Origin: Parasphingopyxis algicola
GTDB lineage: Bacteria > Pseudomonadota > Alphaproteobacteria > Sphingomonadales > Sphingomonadaceae
Length of the DNA: 64,000 bases
Assembly: GCF_013378075.1 (NCBI RefSeq)
Contig: NZ_CP051131.1
Coordinates: 558,001-622,000, forward strand
Direction of reading: 5' to 3'
The notes under the pieces are model-generated. The model saw nothing but the letters and a program-made list of their open reading frames with translations. It had not been told where the DNA came from and ran no database searches. A program made the translations under genes and the position numbers. How positions within the stretch are numbered: position 1 is the stretch's first letter; every line of letters begins with the position of its first letter. Positions 28,769-36,897 of this stretch are shown here, piece after piece.

Positions 28769-29182
28769 TCAGTCGATCTGGCCGATCCCCTCGCAGCTGA
28801 GGCCGAAAGCCTCCAGCCCGGCGTCGAGATAGGCGGCGAGCATCGGCATCTCCATCAACTGGTCCGCAGCCGGATCGCTGTCCGGATCGGCCGCCGCGGC
28901 CAGCGCTTCGTCCCAGTCCGTCGCCTCGAACGTACCGTTGCCGACCCAGGCCAGCGCGAGCACCTCGGCGATCTGGTCTTCGGCGAGATCGTCGAGCGCG
29001 GCCTCGATCTCCGCTTCGACCGAATCATTCTTCTCGTCGATCATCACGTCATATTCGTCGTCGGTCGAAACGGGGCCGTCTTCGTCCACCTCGTCGGGTT
29101 CGTTGGAGGGTACCTGCGCATCCCATTCCCGGGCCCGAACGATGATCCGGCAAATCATGTCGAGCGGTGTTTCGAGTTCCAT
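28769..29182 (-). CDS. DUF3775-like acidic protein
   Basis: A 137-residue strongly acidic protein without signal peptide or membrane segment. The N-terminal helix PLDMICRIIVRAREWD and a C-terminal LALAWVGNGTFEATDWDEAL segment match what I recall of the DUF3775 family, common in alphaproteobacteria and uncharacterised. It is convergent with the 2H phosphoesterase, with a 13-base gap. Confidence 0.7.
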   Translation of the reverse strand: MELETPLDMICRIIVRAREWDAQVPSNEPDEVDEDGPVSTDDEYDVMIDEKNDSVEAEIEAALDDLAEDQIAEVLALAWVGNGTFEATDWDEALAAAADPDSDPAADQLMEMPMLAAYLDAGLEAFGLSCEGIGQID

Positions 29183-29261
29183 TTTCGCGTCTCCTGCAAG
29201 CGGCGGGTCTACCGTTTCAACACTTTGCGGTCCATCAGGGTTCCCCGCTACGCCAAACCGG

Positions 29262-29290
29262 TTGACCGCAAAAGACGCGCTGCTTATAGG
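29262..29290 (+). promoter_or_regulatory. Sigma70-type promoter for tRNA-Met
   Basis: TTGACC (29262-29267), a 17-base spacer and TATAGG (29285-29290), with the tRNA beginning 40 bases downstream of the -10. This is the best housekeeping promoter match seen in the window. Confidence 0.6.
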
Positions 29291-29330
29291 CCCCCAACGC
29301 CCGTTTGCGGCGCTCGCCTTGGTGCTTCAG

Positions 29331-29407
29331 GGCGGAGTAGCTCAGTTGGTTAGAGCAGTGGAATCATAATCCATGTGTCGGGGGTTCAAATCCCTCCTCC
29401 GCTACCA
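29331..29407 (+). tRNA. tRNA-Met (anticodon CAT)
   Basis: A 77-base gene with encoded CCA. The acceptor GGCGGAG pairs with CTCCGCT, leaving a G1-U72 wobble. The anticodon stem is GTGGA/TCCAT with loop ATCATAA, placing CAT at 29365-29367. The stem lacks the three G-C pairs of initiator tRNA and there is no C1-A72 mismatch, so it is the elongator type. A lysidine-modified tRNA-Ile2 cannot be wholly excluded from sequence alone. Confidence 0.93.
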
Positions 29408-29508
29408 AGTTTCTCTTTTCCCCGTTCAAGCAATGCCAGCCTGTTGCGCGCTTGCGCCGGGGAAGGCAGGGCTCCTATCTCAGGCCCACAGTTTGAACAG
29501 GATACGAC

Positions 29509-30477
29509 ATGGCCGAAACGCATCGCACGAAAATGCTCATCCTCGGATCGGGCCCGGCGGGCCTCTCCGCGGCGATCTATGCCGCCCGTGCCGGCATGGA
29601 ACCCATCGTTGTGCAGGGCATCGAGCCGGGCGGCCAGCTGACCACGACGACCGAGGTCGAGAATTATCCGGGCTTCGCCGACATCATCCAGGGGCCCTGG
29701 CTCATGGAGCAGATGCAGAAACAGGCGGAAAATTGCGGCGCGCGGATGATGTGGGATAGCATCATCGAGGTCGATCTTTCCGAACGGCCGTTCCGGATGA
29801 AAGGCGATGGCGGCGACGAATATGTCGGTGACGTTCTCGTCATCGCAACCGGCGCGCAGGCCCGCTGGCTCGGGCTCGACAGCGAGACGGCGCTGCGCGG
29901 CAAGGGCCTCTCCGCCTGTGCGACCTGCGACGGCTTCTTTTTCCGCGGCAAGAAGATCGCGGTGGTCGGCGGCGGCAACACGGCCGTCGAGGAGGCGCTC
30001 TACCTCACCAATCACAGCGACGACGTCACCCTGATCCATCGCCGCGACGAACTGCGTGCCGAAAAGGTGCTGCAGGACCGGCTGTTCGCCCATCCCGATA
30101 TCACCGTTCTTTGGGATAAGACTGTGGATAAGTTTGTGGGTAATGGCGATCCCGAAGGGCTGGTCGCAATCGATCTCAAGGACACCAAGACGGGCGAAAT
30201 CTCGCAGATTCCGGCGGAAGGCGGCTTTATCGCGATCGGTCACGATCCGGCGACCGAGCTGTTTCGCGGTCATCTCGAGCTCGATGAGGACAACTATATC
30301 GTCGTGGAGCCGGGCAGTACCCGGACGAGCGTTCCCGGCGTGTTCGCCTGCGGCGACGTAATGGACAAGATATACCGGCAGGCGGTGACCGCCGCGGGCA
30401 CCGGCTGCATGGCCGCGCTCGACGCGGAAAAATTTCTCGCAGAAACCGAGTTCGAAGCCGAGCTGGAAACGGCCTAG
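29509..30477 (+). CDS. trxB: Thioredoxin reductase
   Basis: A 322-residue FAD/NADPH flavoenzyme that reduces thioredoxin. The FAD-binding GSGPAGLSAAIYAARAG is at the N-terminus, the redox pair is Cys137-Ala-Thr-Cys140, and the NADPH-binding GGGNTAVEEAL follows near residue 155. Length is typical. It lies about 100 bases after tRNA-Met. Its stop and the stop of convergent hydrolase 1 share one CTAG, leaving no room for a terminator. Confidence 0.95.
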   Translation: MAETHRTKMLILGSGPAGLSAAIYAARAGMEPIVVQGIEPGGQLTTTTEVENYPGFADIIQGPWLMEQMQKQAENCGARMMWDSIIEVDLSERPFRMKGDGGDEYVGDVLVIATGAQARWLGLDSETALRGKGLSACATCDGFFFRGKKIAVVGGGNTAVEEALYLTNHSDDVTLIHRRDELRAEKVLQDRLFAHPDITVLWDKTVDKFVGNGDPEGLVAIDLKDTKTGEISQIPAEGGFIAIGHDPATELFRGHLELDEDNYIVVEPGSTRTSVPGVFACGDVMDKIYRQAVTAAGTGCMAALDAEKFLAETEFEAELETA

Positions 30478-31289
30478 AAGGTCTCGTCGAACCGCCGGAG
30501 CGCATCACGGCAGCTTTTTATCAGCTGTTCGAAATCGCCATCGCGCGCAAAACTGTGCGCGTCGGTGTCGATGACCTCGCGGCCGAACCGGGCCTCGCGG
30601 GAAAGCGATGCGAGCGCGCCCTTTTGCCATTCGTCATCGAAGCCGATGGCCGTGGCGTCGTCTTTCGCCAACACGATGTGTCCGGGTGTGTTCGATGCGG
30701 CGAGGGCTTCCGCGACGCGCTGGGCGAGACTGCCGTCGCTTTGCCGCGGTTTTGCGATCTTCAAAACGCCGGCGACGGCCTTACGATAGTCGATCCCGCC
30801 GGTCAGCAGGCGTTTCCAGCCGGCGAAACTCAGCAGTTGATCCCGATAATGGCTCTTGATGGCCGCTGCGGGCGGTTCGTTGGCCGCCGCTTCGACCACC
30901 CATGGATTGGCTAGGATCATGGCGTCGACGCCGCATTGGCGGTGATGGAGGCACAGCGTCGTGGCACCATCGCACAGGCCGAAGCCGACGATATACGAAA
31001 GGTTCGGCAGCTGTTCGCGAAAAGCGTCGACCGCCGCCTGGAGATCGGGCGCGCTGGCCTCGAACCCGGGATCCTCGCCCGAACTGTCGCCGACGCCGCG
31101 CCGGTCGTACCGCATCACCGGATACCCAGTCTTCGCCAGTGCGGCACCCAATTGGGCGAAGCCGCGATGCGCGCCGAAGCGCGTCTGACCGCCCCCGGTG
31201 ACAATGATAACGCCGGTCTTGCCGTCTGCCGGGTCCAGCGACCCGACAAGCTGCTCCCCGCCACATTCAAAGGCGAATTGCGATCGCAT
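30474..31289 (-). CDS. XrtA-associated hydrolase 1
   Basis: A 271-residue alpha/beta hydrolase of the exosortase A locus (the family I recall as TIGR03100). The nucleophile elbow reads GFGLCDGAT, with Cys in place of the usual Ser, and an RYDRRGVGDSSG motif precedes it. Start 31289 was chosen because it shares its A with the hydrolase 2 stop (TGATG); a 26-codon open extension upstream lies within that gene. It is the last gene of the minus-strand arm GNAT > ACP > hydrolase 2 > hydrolase 1. A role in processing or editing a carrier-bound acyl group is inferred. Confidence 0.85.
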   Translation of the reverse strand: MRSQFAFECGGEQLVGSLDPADGKTGVIIVTGGGQTRFGAHRGFAQLGAALAKTGYPVMRYDRRGVGDSSGEDPGFEASAPDLQAAVDAFREQLPNLSYIVGFGLCDGATTLCLHHRQCGVDAMILANPWVVEAAANEPPAAAIKSHYRDQLLSFAGWKRLLTGGIDYRKAVAGVLKIAKPRQSDGSLAQRVAEALAASNTPGHIVLAKDDATAIGFDDEWQKGALASLSREARFGREVIDTDAHSFARDGDFEQLIKSCRDALRRFDETF

Positions 31290-31984
31290 CACCCCGTCCA
31301 TTCCGCGATCGCGGTCGTCAGCGCGTCGGTCAGTTCGGCTGAACCGGTTGGCTCCGCCCGGCGCCACAATGGCGGACCGGCGATCTGGCGATCGGCGTCG
31401 CCATGCTCGGTTTCGAGACGGATGGTCCGGACGTCTGGAAGATCGGCGATATCGGCATCGCGAACTGCCGAGGCGAGGGCGGCGCTGACCGGATAGCCGC
31501 CGAGCAAGGTCGGGCCGTCCGTGAAGACGGCCTTCTGGGCCGCGCTGTCGAAGTCGGGATCGTTCAGGCTGCGCGACCGGATCAGGTCGCGGATCACACT
31601 TTTGCCCTGGCCCGGGGAAAAGCGCATATGCGGCAAGGCCGGCACGACGTCGTCGAGCAGACAGCCGCCGCGGACCGCGAATATTTCCGTTGCATCGCTT
31701 GCTTTCGCAGCATCATCGACCGCATGACGCCAATCCGTCCATTGTATCTCCGGCAGTTGGGCTTCGCTTTCGCCGGTACCGGGTAGGTCCGGCAAGTGTG
31801 TCGCAATGCCGCGACCGGCCAGCGCGCGCATCAGATCCGAGAGCAGTTTGCGCGTCCGGTTCAACTCCTCGAACAGGGGCGGAACGATCAGGATTTGGTG
31901 CCCGTCCGCCGGGCCGAAGCTCATCAGAGGATGCGCTGCACCCCGCGATTCATAGAACCAAAATCGCGGGGCAGGAGCTGTCAC
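31289..31984 (-). CDS. XrtA-associated hydrolase 2
   Basis: A 231-residue protein of the second exosortase A-linked hydrolase family (recalled as TIGR03101). The core has IVPPLFEELNRTRKLL and a following DLPGTGES turn typical of alpha/beta hydrolases. The expected nucleophile-elbow position reads AVRGGCLL and lacks a clear GxSxG, so catalytic competence is uncertain. The GTG start overlaps the ACP stop (GTGA). Confidence 0.82.
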   Translation of the reverse strand: MTAPAPRFWFYESRGAAHPLMSFGPADGHQILIVPPLFEELNRTRKLLSDLMRALAGRGIATHLPDLPGTGESEAQLPEIQWTDWRHAVDDAAKASDATEIFAVRGGCLLDDVVPALPHMRFSPGQGKSVIRDLIRSRSLNDPDFDSAAQKAVFTDGPTLLGGYPVSAALASAVRDADIADLPDVRTIRLETEHGDADRQIAGPPLWRRAEPTGSAELTDALTTAIAEWTG

Positions 31985-32253
31985 TTAAGTGTCTTTTGCC
32001 GGGCAAAGGTCAGGAGATTGCCGAAGGTTTCGAGTATCTCGGTCTCGAACTCGTCATCCTCGATCCAGATGTCGAGCCGATCCTCGATCTCGGTCAGGAG
32101 GCCGGCGACCGCCATCGAATCCAGTTCGGGTATGGCGCCGAACAATTCGGTGTCGGCATCGAAATCCGCGACCTGCGCTTCGGCAAGGCCCAAGATGTCG
32201 ACCAGCACCGCGCGCAGCGTCTCATCGACCGTATCGGCGGCTTCAGATGCCAT
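31981..32253 (-). CDS. Acyl carrier protein of the XrtA locus
   Basis: A 90-residue acidic four-helix protein with the phosphopantetheine attachment Ser46 in PELDSMAVAGL. It is not the fatty-acid ACP context: it sits between a GNAT acyltransferase and two hydrolases, with an acyl-CoA ligase divergently placed. This suggests it carries an activated acyl or aminoacyl unit for the exosortase A-linked pathway. ATG 32253 was chosen; an open extension of 19 codons precedes it but is not ACP-like. Confidence 0.85.
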   Translation of the reverse strand: MASEAADTVDETLRAVLVDILGLAEAQVADFDADTELFGAIPELDSMAVAGLLTEIEDRLDIWIEDDEFETEILETFGNLLTFARQKTLK

Positions 32254-32284
32254 GAAAATTCCCCTGCAAACCCGATGCGCCCGC

Positions 32285-33289
32285 CTAATCGCTCGAAGCG
32301 CGGCGGACAAGACCCGAGAATCGGTGGCGGAGCAGGGGCAGCCAGGCTCGTGGCTGCCGCGGATTATAGAGTTTCAGTTCGTAGAGCGGGCGCGGCGCAT
32401 CCATCCAGTCCGCCTTATACGGTTCGCTGCCGGTGCCGTAATCGATGATGTCGGGCTGATCCTCCTCGATGACGTGACGAAACATGGCCTCGCTCAGGAT
32501 CGATCCGGGAGAATAGGACTTCGCGTTTTCGGCATAGGCGAGCTTGTGGATCGTCGCCCGGCCGTTCTCGACATGCCAGAGCTGCGCCGCCACCGGCGCC
32601 CCATCGCGATAGGCAATGCCGAGCCGGAGTGCGCCAGCCGAACCTTCGCTCTCTGCGAATGCCCGCATGAAGCCCCAGGAGCCTTCTTCGGGTTTCCAGC
32701 TCTGCGCATAGACTTTCCGGTAATCGTCCCAGGCTTGCCCGTCGAACGCACGATGGATCGCGATTTCGAGATTGGCCTTTTTGGCTTTGCGTTTTACCGT
32801 CGAGCGCAATTTACCTGGCCGCGCTTCCCAGAAGCTTTCGAAATCCTTGGGCGGCTGCAACTCCCAGTTTTCGCTCCAAACCGCTCTGACGGCTTTCCAG
32901 TCTGCCGTTTCGAATGCCCGTTCGATGGGCTCCGGATTTGCCAGGGGCGCAAGCTCGATCAACGCCAGCTCCTTGAGCGCTCCGGCGATCGCGACGAGGA
33001 GACTGTCATCTTCGCCTCGGCGAACGACGTCGAATGCCAGAGTATACCAGCTCGCCAGCGCCTCGGCACGCCGCGGGCCGGTCCGGCAGAGGAACAGCCA
33101 TGCGGCAGAATCGCCGCGAAGGGCCCGGGCGACCAGCGGCGACCTCTCGTCGCTGCCGCAATGTTTCGACGTCATCTCGAACCATGCGATCCGATCGTAA
33201 AGGCTGGGCTGTTGCGAACGGTCGAGCGCATCGCCGGCATCGGCCATGACGTCGGCCAGGCTATCGAATAGCTTTACGTTAACTGTCAT
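32285..33289 (-). CDS. FemAB/GNAT-like acyltransferase of the XrtA locus
   Basis: A 334-residue protein with a C-terminal GNAT fold of the BcsL/CelD type. Visible motifs are KLRSTVKRKAKKANLEI near residue 160, HKLAYAENAKSYSPGSIL near residue 250, and IIDYGTGSEPYKADWM near residue 283, all typical of GNAT_6/FemAB-like enzymes. It probably transfers an acyl or aminoacyl group from a carrier, plausibly the ACP 31 bases downstream. It starts the minus-strand arm, divergent from the acyl-CoA ligase with only 59 bases between. Confidence 0.78.
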   Translation of the reverse strand: MTVNVKLFDSLADVMADAGDALDRSQQPSLYDRIAWFEMTSKHCGSDERSPLVARALRGDSAAWLFLCRTGPRRAEALASWYTLAFDVVRRGEDDSLLVAIAGALKELALIELAPLANPEPIERAFETADWKAVRAVWSENWELQPPKDFESFWEARPGKLRSTVKRKAKKANLEIAIHRAFDGQAWDDYRKVYAQSWKPEEGSWGFMRAFAESEGSAGALRLGIAYRDGAPVAAQLWHVENGRATIHKLAYAENAKSYSPGSILSEAMFRHVIEEDQPDIIDYGTGSEPYKADWMDAPRPLYELKLYNPRQPRAWLPLLRHRFSGLVRRASSD

Positions 33290-33348
33290 GACGCTATCCC
33301 GGTGATCGCTGCCCAGCCGCCCGTGCCCTCATTAGTTAACCGGAAGCA

Positions 33349-34857
33349 ATGACGAAAACCTTAAATCCCGACCCCAGGCCGCTCGATCATCTGGCGTTAC
33401 GCGGAGCGCCGGACGCGGTTGCGCTGATCGACAAGCAGGGCGAGCTGGATTTTGCCGGGCTGGAGGCGGCTGTCGGCGCATTGGCGGCATGGCTGCGGCG
33501 GCGCGGGCTCGAACCGGGCGACCGGGTCGCCAGCTGGCTGAACAAAACCCGTCTCGCCTGCCTGATGCCGCTAGCGGCCGCGCGGGCGGGCTTGGTCCAT
33601 GTGCCGGTCAATCCGCTGCTGAAGCGCGCCCAGGTGGGTCATATCCTTGCGGATAGCCGCGCACGGCTGCTGATCGGCGGACAATCGCGGCTTGGCACGC
33701 TCGAAGAGGGCGATGTGCCGAAGGACTGCACGCCCGTGCCCGAAGGCGATGCGGCGCTGGAAGGGCAGGGGCTGCCACCGTCCGAGGCGGATCCGGACGA
33801 CCTGGCGGCCATTCTCTACACATCGGGGTCCACCGGCCGTCCCAAGGGCGTGATGCTGAGCCATGCCAATATGTGGCTGGGTGCGGTCAGCGTCGCGCAT
33901 TATCTCGGGACCGAGCCTGGCGACCGGACGCTGTGCGTCCTGCCGTTCAGCTTCGACTATGGCCAGAATCAGCTATTTTCGAGTTGGTATGCCGGGGCCT
34001 CGGTCGTGCCGTTCGACTATCTGATGCCGCGTGACGTCACAAAGGCCGTGCGCCGTCATGACGCCACAATTCTCGCCGGCGTCCCGCCACTCTGGGTGCA
34101 ATTGACCGAGATCGACTGGCCCGGTGAAATCGCCGGAAAACTGCGGGTTTTGACCAATAGCGGCGGCAAGATGCCGGTGCCGCTGGTCCAGGCGTTGCGC
34201 GCCACGTTTCCGAACGCCGCATTGCATTCGATGTACGGGCTGACCGAGGCTTTCCGGTCGACGACGCTCGATCCGGCGTTGATCGACCGCATGCCGGACA
34301 GCATCGGCAAGGCCATTCCGTTTGCCGAGATCATGGTCGTCGCATCCGGCGGCGGCGAGGCGGACCCCGGCGAGGCGGGCGAGCTGGTGCATGCAGGCCC
34401 GCTCGTAGCGCTCGGTTACTGGCAGGATCCGGACCGCACGGCCCTGCGTTTCAAGCCGGCACCGGGCTTTTCGGACTATGGCGGCATGGCGGTCTGGTCG
34501 GGCGATACGGTCGTTCGCGACGAGCACGGCTATCTGCGCTTCGTCGGCCGCGATGACGCCATGATCAAGAGCGCGGGAAACCGGATTTCACCGAGCGAGA
34601 TCGAGGATGCGGCGATCGAAAGCGGATTTACCGCAGAAGCCTGTGCTTTCGGGGTTCCCGACGAGCGGCTCGGACAGGCGATCATACTGGTCGTTCGGGG
34701 CGAGCGGGGTGACGCCGATGTCGGGTTGAAACGTTTTCTCAAGGCCGAGCTGCCAAATTTCATGCAGCCGCGCGAGATCGTGTGGCAGGAAGAATTACCA
34801 CGCAATCCGAATGGAAAGCTCGATCGCACTGAAATTGAACGGAAATGGGGCGCATGA
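33349..34857 (+). CDS. XrtA-associated acyl-CoA ligase (AMP-forming)
   Basis: A 502-residue ANL-superfamily ligase (recalled as TIGR03098). The ATP-binding AILYTSGSTGRPKGVMLSH is near residue 160, the GLTEAFRST A5-like motif near residue 300, the hinge region GRDDAMIKSAGNRISP near residue 400, and the catalytic Lys in NPNGKLDR near the C-terminus. It would adenylate a carboxylate and load it on CoA or the nearby carrier protein. It overlaps the decarboxylase by 4 bases (ATGA), indicating a shared pathway. Confidence 0.88.
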   Translation: MTKTLNPDPRPLDHLALRGAPDAVALIDKQGELDFAGLEAAVGALAAWLRRRGLEPGDRVASWLNKTRLACLMPLAAARAGLVHVPVNPLLKRAQVGHILADSRARLLIGGQSRLGTLEEGDVPKDCTPVPEGDAALEGQGLPPSEADPDDLAAILYTSGSTGRPKGVMLSHANMWLGAVSVAHYLGTEPGDRTLCVLPFSFDYGQNQLFSSWYAGASVVPFDYLMPRDVTKAVRRHDATILAGVPPLWVQLTEIDWPGEIAGKLRVLTNSGGKMPVPLVQALRATFPNAALHSMYGLTEAFRSTTLDPALIDRMPDSIGKAIPFAEIMVVASGGGEADPGEAGELVHAGPLVALGYWQDPDRTALRFKPAPGFSDYGGMAVWSGDTVVRDEHGYLRFVGRDDAMIKSAGNRISPSEIEDAAIESGFTAEACAFGVPDERLGQAIILVVRGERGDADVGLKRFLKAELPNFMQPREIVWQEELPRNPNGKLDRTEIERKWGA

Positions 34858-36101
34858 AACCGATTGGACCGATACCGCCGGCCTTTTCCGGGCAGCAGGG
34901 CGAGCTCGAAATAGGCGGGATCCCGGTATCCGAACTCGCCGAACGGGCGGGCCGGACCCCGTTTTTCGTCTATGATCTCGATCTGGCGACAGCCCAGGTC
35001 GAGCGGTTCCGGGCGGCGCTGCCCGCGGAAATTCATTTGCATTTTGCTGTTAAGGCCAATCCTCACCCATCTGTAATACAACATTTAATGGACAAAACCG
35101 ACGGTCTCGACATGGCCTCGGGTGGCGAACTGGAACGGGTGCGCGACTGCGGCGCCGACATGGCGCATGTCAGCTTTGCCGGCCCGGGCAAGCGCGATCC
35201 GGAGCTGGAACTGGCTATTTCGCTTGGCGCTACGCTCAATCTGGAATCCGAAACCGAGGCGGAACGGGCATTGGCGATCGGCCATCGGCTTGGCGTCACG
35301 CCGCGGCTCGCGGTGCGCGTAAACCCCGATTTCGAACTCAAGGGTTCGGGCATGAGCATGGGCGGTGGCGCCAAGCCGTTCGGCGTCGACCAAGAGCGCG
35401 TGCCGGCACTGGTCGAGCATATCCTCGGCAAAGGCGCGGATTGGCGCGGTTTTCATATCTATTCGGGGTCGCAGTCGCTCGATGCCGATGCCATCTCCGA
35501 AAGCCAGGAGGCGAGTATCGCGCTCGCGGCCAAGCTTGCACTGGCGATCGGCGAAGCCCCGAAAAGCGTCAATCTGGGCGGCGGCTTCGGGATTCCGTAT
35601 ACGGCTAACGATACGCCGCTCGACGTCGAGGCCGTCGGCGCGCGCCTGTCCGAAGCCTTGGCTGGCCGCGACCCGATCCTCGCCGACACCCAGTTCATGA
35701 TCGAGCTCGGGCGCTGGCTCATCGGCGAGGCGGGCGTCTATATCGCGCGGATTCTCGACCGCAAGATGAGCAAAGGCGCGCTCTTCCTCGTGACTGACGG
35801 CGGTATGCACCATCATCTCGCCGCGTCGGGGAATTTCGGCATGGTGATGAAGCGGAACTACCCGGTGGCGATCGCCTCGCACATGGACGGCGAGGCCGTC
35901 GAAGAGGCCACGGTCGTCGGCCCGCTCTGCACACCGCTCGACCGGCTGGCCGCCGACATCGCTGTCCCGCGGGCCGAGATCGGCGACTATGTCGCTGTGT
36001 TCGCGTCGGGCGCTTATGGTTTAAGCGCAAGTCCCGTAAACTTTCTCAGCCATCCGACTGCGGCGGAGATCGTGGTTAAGGGCGGAAAAATAACCAAATA
36101 A
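34854..36101 (+). CDS. XrtA-associated PLP-dependent decarboxylase
   Basis: A 415-residue fold-III decarboxylase related to LysA, NspC and ornithine/arginine decarboxylases (recalled as TIGR03099). The PLP lysine is Lys67 in HFAVKANPHP, the GGGFGIPY phosphate loop is near residue 240, and PLCTPLD near residue 360 carries the active-site Cys. The product would be an amine from a basic or diamino acid; the exact substrate is unknown. The start at 34854 overlaps the ligase stop. Confidence 0.88.
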   Translation: MKPIGPIPPAFSGQQGELEIGGIPVSELAERAGRTPFFVYDLDLATAQVERFRAALPAEIHLHFAVKANPHPSVIQHLMDKTDGLDMASGGELERVRDCGADMAHVSFAGPGKRDPELELAISLGATLNLESETEAERALAIGHRLGVTPRLAVRVNPDFELKGSGMSMGGGAKPFGVDQERVPALVEHILGKGADWRGFHIYSGSQSLDADAISESQEASIALAAKLALAIGEAPKSVNLGGGFGIPYTANDTPLDVEAVGARLSEALAGRDPILADTQFMIELGRWLIGEAGVYIARILDRKMSKGALFLVTDGGMHHHLAASGNFGMVMKRNYPVAIASHMDGEAVEEATVVGPLCTPLDRLAADIAVPRAEIGDYVAVFASGAYGLSASPVNFLSHPTAAEIVVKGGKITK

Positions 36102-36117
36102 CTCAACATGAATTTAA

Positions 36118-36188
36118 CCCTTTCCGGTGCATGACGCATCCGAGAAAGGGCCGGAATCCCCGCGCGTTTTGCGGAGGATGACGTCATC
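36118..36188 (+). promoter_or_regulatory. Hairpin and 12-base palindrome before export gene
   Basis: CCCTTTCCGG (36118-36127) pairs with CCGAGAAAGGG (36140-36150) with one bulged A. Downstream, GATGACGTCATC (36177-36188) is a perfect 12-base palindrome 21 bases before the export-gene ATG. The decarboxylase ends at 36101, so this 108-base gap is the likely control region for the export/assembly genes. No sigma54-type -24/-12 motif was seen. Confidence 0.4.
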
Positions 36189-36209
36189 GGCCCGGAAAAG
36201 AAGGGCCTG

Positions 36210-36851
36210 ATGATGCGCGTCAAATCCACCAAGATTGCCTTTTGCATGGGCGTTTCCGCCTTCGCGCTGGCCGGTTGTGCCGGCGGCTCGGGGCAGGAAT
36301 TGCCGCCCGCTTCCTTCGTCAGCACTAATCAGGGGCCGGGCGAGGAATATGTGATCGGCCCGCTCGACGAACTGACCATTTTCGTTTGGCGCAACCCGGA
36401 GCTCGGCGCGGAAGTGCAGGTTCGCCCGGACGGCCGGATCACCACGCCGCTGATCCAGGACATGGTGGCCGTGGGCAAGACGCCGGCGATGCTCGCCGAT
36501 GATATCACGGTCATGCTCGCCCAATATATCACCGAGCCGCGCGTGTCGGTGATCGTCAACGAATTTTCGGGCACCTACGCCCAGCGTGTCCGCGTGATCG
36601 GCGCCACCGAGGAACCGGCATCGATCCCGTACCGGGCGAACATGACGTTGCTCGACGCGATGATCGCAGTCGGCGGCCTGTCGGAGTTTGCATCCGGCAA
36701 CCGCGCCCGGCTCGTCCGGCACGACCGCGCGACCGGCGAACAGCGCGAATATGATCTGCGCATTTCCAGCCTGCTGCGGCGCGGCGACACGACGGCCAAT
36801 GTCGATCTTCAGCCCGGCGACGTGATCATCATCCCCGAAAGCATGTTCTGA
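36210..36851 (+). CDS. Outer membrane polysaccharide export lipoprotein (Wza-like, XrtA type)
   Basis: A 213-residue protein with a lipoprotein signal peptide ending ALAGC (Cys near residue 23), a Poly_export domain (YVIGPLDELTIFVWRNPEL) and SLBB-like repeats to the C-terminus. It matches the PEP-CTERM-locus export family (recalled as TIGR03027). It should form or join the outer-membrane conduit for the exopolysaccharide. Adjacent ATGs at 36210 and 36213 are both possible. It is shorter than E. coli Wza (379), as usual for this subfamily. Confidence 0.9.
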   Translation: MMRVKSTKIAFCMGVSAFALAGCAGGSGQELPPASFVSTNQGPGEEYVIGPLDELTIFVWRNPELGAEVQVRPDGRITTPLIQDMVAVGKTPAMLADDITVMLAQYITEPRVSVIVNEFSGTYAQRVRVIGATEEPASIPYRANMTLLDAMIAVGGLSEFASGNRARLVRHDRATGEQREYDLRISSLLRRGDTTANVDLQPGDVIIIPESMF

Positions 36852-36897
36852 TCGAACGCGCCCCGGTCCCTCATTCGCGAAAGGCGACGAGCACGAC

